Below are positions 59,818 through 64,000 of a DNA stretch of 64,000 nt, piece after piece. Each line of letters starts with the position of its first letter. The first letter of the stretch is position 1. The position numbers were made by a program, and so were the translations under genes. The notes below the pieces were generated by a model. The model ran no database searches. It was not told where the DNA came from and worked only from the letters and a program-made list of their open reading frames with translations. The DNA lies in assembly GCA_040386935.1 (NCBI GenBank), contig JAZKEQ010000034.1, forward strand, positions 28,063 to 92,062, given 5' to 3'. This stretch comes from JABMMZ01 sp040386935. GTDB lineage: Bacteria > Bacteroidota > Bacteroidia > NS11-12g > UBA955.

Positions 59818-59904
59818 GCGTAGTTGTTACAAATCAATTTAAGGAAGCGAAGTGATTCTACTTCCATTCTAATTAGTTGTAACGCCTACGCTTTGTCATA
59901 GGCG
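59818..59904. other. Structured intergenic segment with mutually exclusive hairpins
   Basis: In the 768-base gap 59537-60304: GCGTAG (59818-59823) and GTTACAA (59826-59832) pair with TTGTAAC (59877-59883) and CTACGC (59886-59891), enclosing a smaller hairpin GAAGT/ACTTC. The same CGCCTA stretch can instead pair with TAGGCG at 59899-59904. It could be an ncRNA, an attenuator or a small repeat element. Elsewhere in the gap I see only a TATTTTTG box at 60157-60164, without a well-spaced TTG. Confidence 0.5.
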
Positions 59905-60304
59905 TCTATACCAATTTATCTGTAATAAATTAATATAGAACGCTGTATGAAACAAATGTAAAATAAAAAACATAGAATAAAAAAACATTAATTGGAAGAT
60001 TTACTTTTCAAGTAGAAATTAAAAATTATCAAATATTAATTTAATAAATTGATAAAATAGTAATAAAATGTGAAGCCGTTATTTTTGGCGCATGTGCGAT
60101 GTTTTAAATAGAAGGGGGCTATTGTAAGGTTGTAAAACGTAGAAATATCTCTACAATATTTTTGTTGTTTATGTTACACAGGAAGAGTGTTTTGCTCTAA
60201 CAAAAAATCATTTTTTCCATATGATGTTTGCTGTACTTCTACTGTAAATAGTCTCTAAACAGATTGGTTACAGAAAAAAGTAAACCTAAACTAATTTTAA
60301 AACT

Positions 60305-61411
60305 ATGAAAAATTTCATTTACAAAATCGTTATGCCCTTTTCTTTGGTGATATGTGCAATTGCATTCACTAATAATCTTAAAGGCCAATCCACTTATTAT
60401 TCTACACACGCATCACCAAGTTCCGGCAATGAGTATGATTATTCTTTTGGTGGTATATGCATAGGCTGTTACGTTGCAAGTCCTTCCAATGCTGCGACTA
60501 TGTCGATGACGGATTCAACGCATCTGTACATGACAGTTGGAGCACTTAACTCAATTTCCGCTCAATTAGAATTGACAGATACAGCCAATTCTACTTTTGG
60601 AGTAGTAATCAGCAGAAATACGGGTTTGTTAAATTTGTCTGCGTTAAATGCAATCACTTTAAGGACTTATAAGGGAGGTGTTTTAAAGGAAACGTTTAAT
60701 GGTGGGTCACTGTTAAGCTTAAGTCTGATAAATGGAAGTAAGCAAAGTGTTTGGGCCAATGCTTCTCAAACATTTGATGTTGTTGAAATTGAAATTGATA
60801 ATGCACTTGGTGCACTATGGGATTTTAATATATTCTATGCCTTTGGTACATATGTTACACCGCTACCTGTTAAATTAATATCTTTTAATGCAAAAACCCC
60901 TCAGCCAACTACAGTAAATCTTAATTGGCAGGTAGCTGATGAAGAAAATTGCAAAGGCTATACTATTATGCACTCTGTAGATGGCAAGTCTTTTAATAAA
61001 CTAATGACACTTCCTGCAAAAAATCTAAATGAAGAACTTTCAACCTATGATTTTAGCCATCAATTAATAGCTACTGGAAGGGCTTACTATTATTTATTAA
61101 TTGAAGAAATGAACGGAGAGATGTCGAAATCAGCAACAGTTACAGTAGATGGGAGAGTTGCTATTAATACTAATCCGCTTGTTAATTATTACCCTAATCC
61201 GGTGACAGATAATTTGACCTTAACGCTGAATGAGCCACTAACAGGGCTAGCTATTTACAATCATTTAGGTCAGGTGGTCTATCAGGAGCAAAGTGAAGCA
61301 GGTAGTGCCATTCATGTTATAGACTTAAAAGATTTAGTTACAGGTCTGTATTATCTTAAAATAGAAAATGCCGAAGGGCAATCATCCATCATACAATTCT
61401 CGAAGCTTTAA
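60305..61411 (+). CDS. T9SS-exported protein of unknown function
   Basis: A 368-residue protein. A signal peptide (hydrophobic VMPFSLVICAIAFT, cleavage near LKGQ) is followed by a region with GGICIGCYVASPSNAATMS. This resembles an Ig-like beta-sandwich often found before TLPVKLISFNA-type linkers, and here ends in PLPVKLISFNAKT. The fibronectin-like block WQVADEENCKGYTIMHSVDG and the C-terminal type A sorting domain (VNYYPNPVTDNLTLTLNE to SSIIQFSKL) follow. Export by the type 9 system is well supported; function is not. The gene is followed by a clear terminator. Confidence 0.87.
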   Translation: MKNFIYKIVMPFSLVICAIAFTNNLKGQSTYYSTHASPSSGNEYDYSFGGICIGCYVASPSNAATMSMTDSTHLYMTVGALNSISAQLELTDTANSTFGVVISRNTGLLNLSALNAITLRTYKGGVLKETFNGGSLLSLSLINGSKQSVWANASQTFDVVEIEIDNALGALWDFNIFYAFGTYVTPLPVKLISFNAKTPQPTTVNLNWQVADEENCKGYTIMHSVDGKSFNKLMTLPAKNLNEELSTYDFSHQLIATGRAYYYLLIEEMNGEMSKSATVTVDGRVAINTNPLVNYYPNPVTDNLTLTLNEPLTGLAIYNHLGQVVYQEQSEAGSAIHVIDLKDLVTGLYYLKIENAEGQSSIIQFSKL

Positions 61412-61468
61412 ATTATTTAGAGAGTTGAAATTACCGTCTTGTTTTCCGAAACGAGTTTAAGGTTTGAA

Positions 61469-61504
61469 GGGGCAGATGATGTGAATCATCTGTCCTTTTT
61501 TTTT
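61469..61504 (+). terminator. Intrinsic terminator after the T9SS cargo gene
   Basis: CAGATGAT (61473-61480), loop GTGA, ATCATCTG (61485-61492), then TCC and nine T. Confidence 0.9.
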
Positions 61505-61516
61505 GAGATATTTTCA

Positions 61517-61800
61517 AAGGGAGATTGACATTCATGGCCTTCGGCCATTTTTGTTGGTGTGTGATTATGAGGCTTCAATAATGACCTGGCTGTCAGTATT
61601 GAAGTGGATGCGTTTTTGAAAGCGGTTTTTTGAAGGGAGATTGTCATGTTCCCTCATGGATTGCCTTCGGCCATTTTGTTGGTGTGAGATTATGAGGCTT
61701 CAATAATGACCTGTCGGTCATTATTGAAGTGGATGCGTTTTTGGAAGCGGTTTTTTGAAGGGAGATTGTCATGTTCCCTCAGGGATTGCCTTCGGCCATC
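61517..61800. repeat. Imperfect tandem repeat, two full copies and one partial
   Basis: Units start with AAGGGAGATTG at 61517, 61633 and 61758 (periods 116 and 125). Each contains CCTTCGGCCAT, then GATTATGAGGCTTCAATAAT, then GAAGTGGATGCGTTTTT. The third copy stops after CCTTCGGCCAT. It does not look coding; short ORFs across it lack family features. Confidence 0.85.
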
Positions 61801-61816
61801 CCTGAGGGGGAGGCTT

Positions 61817-61939
61817 CAGCAAAAAATACATGGCGTGCCGCCATGCTTTTTTTGTTTGTACACCGCCTTGCTCAAGCAAGCTTGGCAAGTCTTGTGTACA
61901 AACAAAAAAACCCTGCTTGCGCAGGGTCATTTTTTGCTG
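61817..61939. repeat. Nested, multi-branched palindrome abutting tRNA-Ser
   Basis: Outer arms CAGCAAAAAAT (61817-61827) and ATTTTTTGCTG (61929-61939) enclose three inner hairpins. They are CATGGCG/CGCCATG (61829-61845); a perfect 17-bp inverted repeat TTTTTTTGTTTGTACAC (61847-61863) with its complement at 61894-61910, which itself holds CTTGCT/AGCAAG; and ACCCTGC/GCAGGGT (61910-61927). The right outer arm includes the tRNA CCA end. Confidence 0.85.
61904..61927 (-). terminator. Intrinsic terminator of tRNA-Ser
   Basis: On the minus strand ACCCTGC, four-base loop, GCAGGGT, then seven T, starting 11 bases after the tRNA CCA end. It is one branch of the nested palindrome. Confidence 0.85.
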
Positions 61940-62025
61940 GCGGAGAAAGAGGGATTCGAACCCCCGTTAGCTTTCACTAAAACAGTTTTCAAGACTGCCG
62001 CATTCAACCGCTCTGCCATTTCTCC
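61938..62025 (-). tRNA. tRNA-Ser (anticodon TGA)
   Basis: The acceptor arm GGAGAAA pairs with TTTCTCC, followed by discriminator G and encoded CCA. The anticodon loop CTTGAAA gives UGA. A long variable arm (TTTTAGTGAAAGCTAAC region) and the T-loop GGTTCGAATCC are present, as expected for a class II tRNA. It has a perfect -7 box upstream and an intrinsic terminator downstream. Confidence 0.97.
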
Positions 62026-62036
62026 GTAAAGGGCTG

Positions 62037-62067
62037 CAAATCTAATGATTTAAATTTTATTTCGCAA
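62037..62067 (-). promoter_or_regulatory. Bacteroidota-type promoter of tRNA-Ser
   Basis: On the minus strand TTG (62065-62067), 20 bases, then TAGATTTG (62037-62044), 11 bases before the tRNA 5' end. Confidence 0.8.
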
Positions 62068-62090
62068 TTTTTTTTGAAAAAGGCTATTTA

Positions 62091-63068
62091 TCACTGCATA
62101 AAGCGGTTTTCCTGCTTCCTTTTCTGCTGTGTAATCTTCACCACCGTATCAATGCTTTTGTTTAATTCAAAGCCAACCAACACACATAAGGTATTGAAAT
62201 AGATGAGCAACATCATCACAATAATGGCCCCGATACTACCATACAACTTGTTGTAGCTATTAAATCCATCGACATAACTGGAGAATGCATAGGTGGCAAT
62301 AATGGATAAAACCGATGCAACAATGGCTCCCGGTGAGAAAAACTTCCATTTATTCTTAGCAGAATGGCCGAAATAATACAGGGAACTCATGATAAAGAAT
62401 ACCAGAGTCGAAAGTGTAATAAACTGAATTATTTTTACAACAAACAACATCACCGCTTTATTAATGATATGGTGCTTGATGATATAGGTTGAAAGCACTG
62501 TGCCGCCTATTAAAACACTTAAGGAAAGAAAAATCAATGCCGCTATAAAAAGTGTTAACAGAATCGACCGCCCTCTTTTTTGGAAGAAATTGCGCTTCTT
62601 TTTTTCATCGTCATGGAAATTGCTGTCAAAAGCCACCATCATAGAAAATACACCATTGCTGGCAAAGTACAGGGCTGAAATAAAACCGAATGACAATAAG
62701 CCTGAGCGCTGCTTCTGTACAATATCCCTAATGGTAGAACGGATAATTTTGTAGGCATCATCCGGCAAAAAGAAATCCATTTGTACCAGTATCAGTTTCT
62801 GAATATTGGGAATAGGCAGATATGCAATCAATGTAAACAGAAAGATCAATGAAGGAAATATAGCTAAAAAGAAGTTCCAGCTCAATGATCCGGCATATAA
62901 GTTGAACTTAGGACTGATAATATTTTTAAAGAAAAACTGAAAAACAGAGAATAAGGAAGCACCCTGAAACCCCGGAGGGATAATGCTGTCAAAGAAAAAC
63001 ACAATACGCTTTATCAATAACAGGTTCCAGAACCATTCCCCAAAATTGAATTTCTTTTTCATTCTCAA
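62091..63068 (-). CDS. YihY/BrkB-family membrane protein
   Basis: A 325-residue protein with about six membrane helices. Hallmarks of the family are AGSLSWNFFLAIFPSLIFLF in the first helix, LLSFGFISALYFASNGVFSM, a FFSPGAIVASVLSIIATYAF segment and YGSIGAIIVMMLLIYFNTLC near the end. These proteins were once called ribonuclease BN by mistake; their transport or envelope role is still unclear. It lies 12 bases downstream of a methyltransferase gene on the same strand, so the two are probably co-transcribed. Confidence 0.9.
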   Translation of the reverse strand: MRMKKKFNFGEWFWNLLLIKRIVFFFDSIIPPGFQGASLFSVFQFFFKNIISPKFNLYAGSLSWNFFLAIFPSLIFLFTLIAYLPIPNIQKLILVQMDFFLPDDAYKIIRSTIRDIVQKQRSGLLSFGFISALYFASNGVFSMMVAFDSNFHDDEKKKRNFFQKRGRSILLTLFIAALIFLSLSVLIGGTVLSTYIIKHHIINKAVMLFVVKIIQFITLSTLVFFIMSSLYYFGHSAKNKWKFFSPGAIVASVLSIIATYAFSSYVDGFNSYNKLYGSIGAIIVMMLLIYFNTLCVLVGFELNKSIDTVVKITQQKRKQENRFMQ

Positions 63069-63080
63069 TTTACTCTATAA

Positions 63081-63866
63081 TTAAAATCGCACGACAAAAT
63101 GTTCCTTGACCTGCTCTGTTCTAAAAAATAAAATCCCCATGAAAAACAAGTCAATACTCACCGTTACTTTAGGGTGGTTTTTCATTTTTTCCCAAGCACT
63201 CAGCATTTCTTCACTCCAGCGAATATCGTCAAAAATAAAGATTGTGTTAGAATGAGCCTTTTCTAAACACCATTCAAAATACCGGATAGTGGCTTCCAAT
63301 GTGTGATTGCCGTCAAAAAAAACATAGTCGACACGCTGCAACTGACTTAATACTCCTGGGATGGATTGATCAAATAAACCTTCAATGAATTGGATGTGAT
63401 TGACCTCAAGTTTTTCTGCATTATAACGCGCTATTTCTACACTTTTGGGATTGCCCTCAAGACTGATTAAAAAACCATTGTTGATACCGGCAGCCTGATA
63501 AAGTGAGCTTATGCCTAATGAACTGCCTATCTCCATTGCTATTTCCGGTTGGTAGTAATGGCAAATTCGTTCCAATAACTCAGCGTATTTTGCCGACTTA
63601 GAAGTGCGGGCAGTTAATGTTTTAAGCGGCACCATTTCAGATTTGCCTGATGAACGGGCTCCTAAAGGCTTAACTTCAACCATTGTATTGCTGCTCAACA
63701 TATTGCTTCTTAATAATTCTATAGAATGGTAAACGGGCTTGTTTTTTCGGGCCTGTAAAACATTCACAATAAAATCATATACAAAGGGTGAGTGAACCGA
63801 ATGTCGGGTAGATGAAGTGAAAAAATAAAGCAGGTAATCTATTGCCAGCTGAATCCGCTTAAACAT
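63081..63866 (-). CDS. Class I SAM-dependent methyltransferase
   Basis: A 261-residue protein. The SAM-binding motif I is AMEIGSSLGISSLYQAA (about 138-154). ISLEGNPKSVEIARYNAEKL fits the acidic motif-II position, and VDYVFFDGNHTLEATIRYF followed by FIFDDIRWSEEM resembles O-methyltransferases of the class that act on small molecules or lipids. There is an N-terminal HSVHSPFVYDFI segment typical of this Bacteroidota subgroup, by recollection. Substrate unknown. Confidence 0.85.
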   Translation of the reverse strand: MFKRIQLAIDYLLYFFTSSTRHSVHSPFVYDFIVNVLQARKNKPVYHSIELLRSNMLSSNTMVEVKPLGARSSGKSEMVPLKTLTARTSKSAKYAELLERICHYYQPEIAMEIGSSLGISSLYQAAGINNGFLISLEGNPKSVEIARYNAEKLEVNHIQFIEGLFDQSIPGVLSQLQRVDYVFFDGNHTLEATIRYFEWCLEKAHSNTIFIFDDIRWSEEMLSAWEKMKNHPKVTVSIDLFFMGILFFRTEQVKEHFVVRF

Positions 63867-63884
63867 GTTTCAAGTGTTGCTGAT

Positions 63885-64000
63885 TTAGTAGCGTGCAGAA
63901 TTTTTCTTAAACGAGCGCAGCACTTTCAGCTCTTCCGAAAGTTTAGCAATCTGAGTATTGGCACTGGCTATCTTCTGTTCAATCTGTTGTCTGTATGCAT
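63885..64000 (-). CDS. 3' end of a coiled-coil protein gene, cut by the window edge
   Basis: From the right edge a minus-strand frame reads YRQQIEQKIASANTQIAKLS, then EELKVLRSFKKNSARY, and stops at 63885-63887. The 38 visible residues are a charged coiled-coil with heptad-like Leu/Ile. The gene lies 18 bases upstream of the methyltransferase gene and probably belongs to the same unit. The protein cannot be named. Confidence 0.6.
   Translation of the reverse strand, partial: AYRQQIEQKIASANTQIAKLSEELKVLRSFKKNSARY

Noticed and set aside
61706..62029. ORFs of 107 and 69 codons across the tandem repeat and tRNA-Ser (plus strand)
   Set aside because: They read through the non-coding repeat, the palindrome and the antisense tRNA (ending in the typical ERGIRTPVSF-type translation), so they are not genes.
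1..64000. CRISPR arrays, complete insertion sequences, rRNA genes or a replication origin
   Set aside because: No regularly spaced repeats, transposase genes, rRNA-like stretches or DnaA-box clusters were seen on reading both strands.

Overview
The window reads as a chromosomal segment of a Bacteroidota bacterium, probably near Chitinophagales/Sphingobacteriales. Four lines of evidence support this. The base composition is AT-rich. Three secreted proteins end in a type 9 secretion system (T9SS) type A sorting domain. Three RNA or housekeeping genes (tRNA-Phe, tRNA-Ser, rpmE2) carry textbook Bacteroidota promoters of the form TTG-N19/20-TAnnTTTG. The window also holds very large YD/RHS-repeat proteins of a kind common in this phylum. 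No database search was possible, so family calls rest on motifs and recall.

Layout. 0.07-1.3 kb: a membrane Fe-S oxidoreductase of HdrD/GlpC type. 1.5-4.3 kb: tRNA-Phe with promoter and terminator, and a large serine recombinase whose 3' end runs antisense through the terminator and into the tRNA. The recombinase is accompanied by a small ORF, a 20-bp perfect palindrome and an RteC-like gene; this looks like one end of an integrated element. 4.5-7.5 kb: a secreted coiled-coil/barrel-like protein and the frameshifted remnant of a tyrosine recombinase. 7.5-30.9 kb: eight tightly spaced or overlapping minus-strand genes, about 23 kb, built around a 4012-residue RHS protein and an 1855-residue partner, with a Skp/OmpH-like lipoprotein, other lipoproteins and secreted proteins. 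31.1-31.8 kb: a NarL-type response regulator, then about 1.2 kb of decayed sequence.

33.0-43.8 kb is a defence-type island and the most interesting part. A four-gene operon encodes (i) a protein with an N-terminal MutL/MORC/Hsp90-like ATPase and a C-terminal histidine-kinase module, (ii) a receiver-domain protein with complete phosphorylation residues but no DNA-binding domain, (iii) an HNH nuclease and (iv) an N6-adenine DNA methyltransferase of Eco57I/TaqI type. It looks like restriction-modification under phosphorelay control. I do not recognise this exact combination as a named system. Next come a convergent PD-(D/E)xK protein and then a cassette bracketed by two 45-bp direct repeats. The cassette holds one unknown gene and a divergent two-gene operon: a HEPN-like protein and an Mrr-like nuclease.

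43.9-50.7 kb: T9SS cargo proteins, small membrane proteins and a GT-C-type glycosyltransferase with TPRs. 50.7-59.5 kb: housekeeping genes (rpmE2, a PyrR-like phosphoribosyltransferase, glyS, prfA, lpxH, an MsbA-like ABC exporter) and two orphan response regulators. 59.5-64 kb: a structured intergenic region, another T9SS cargo gene, a tandem repeat, a nested palindrome abutting tRNA-Ser(UGA), a YihY/BrkB membrane protein, a SAM methyltransferase and the 3' end of a coiled-coil gene cut by the window edge.
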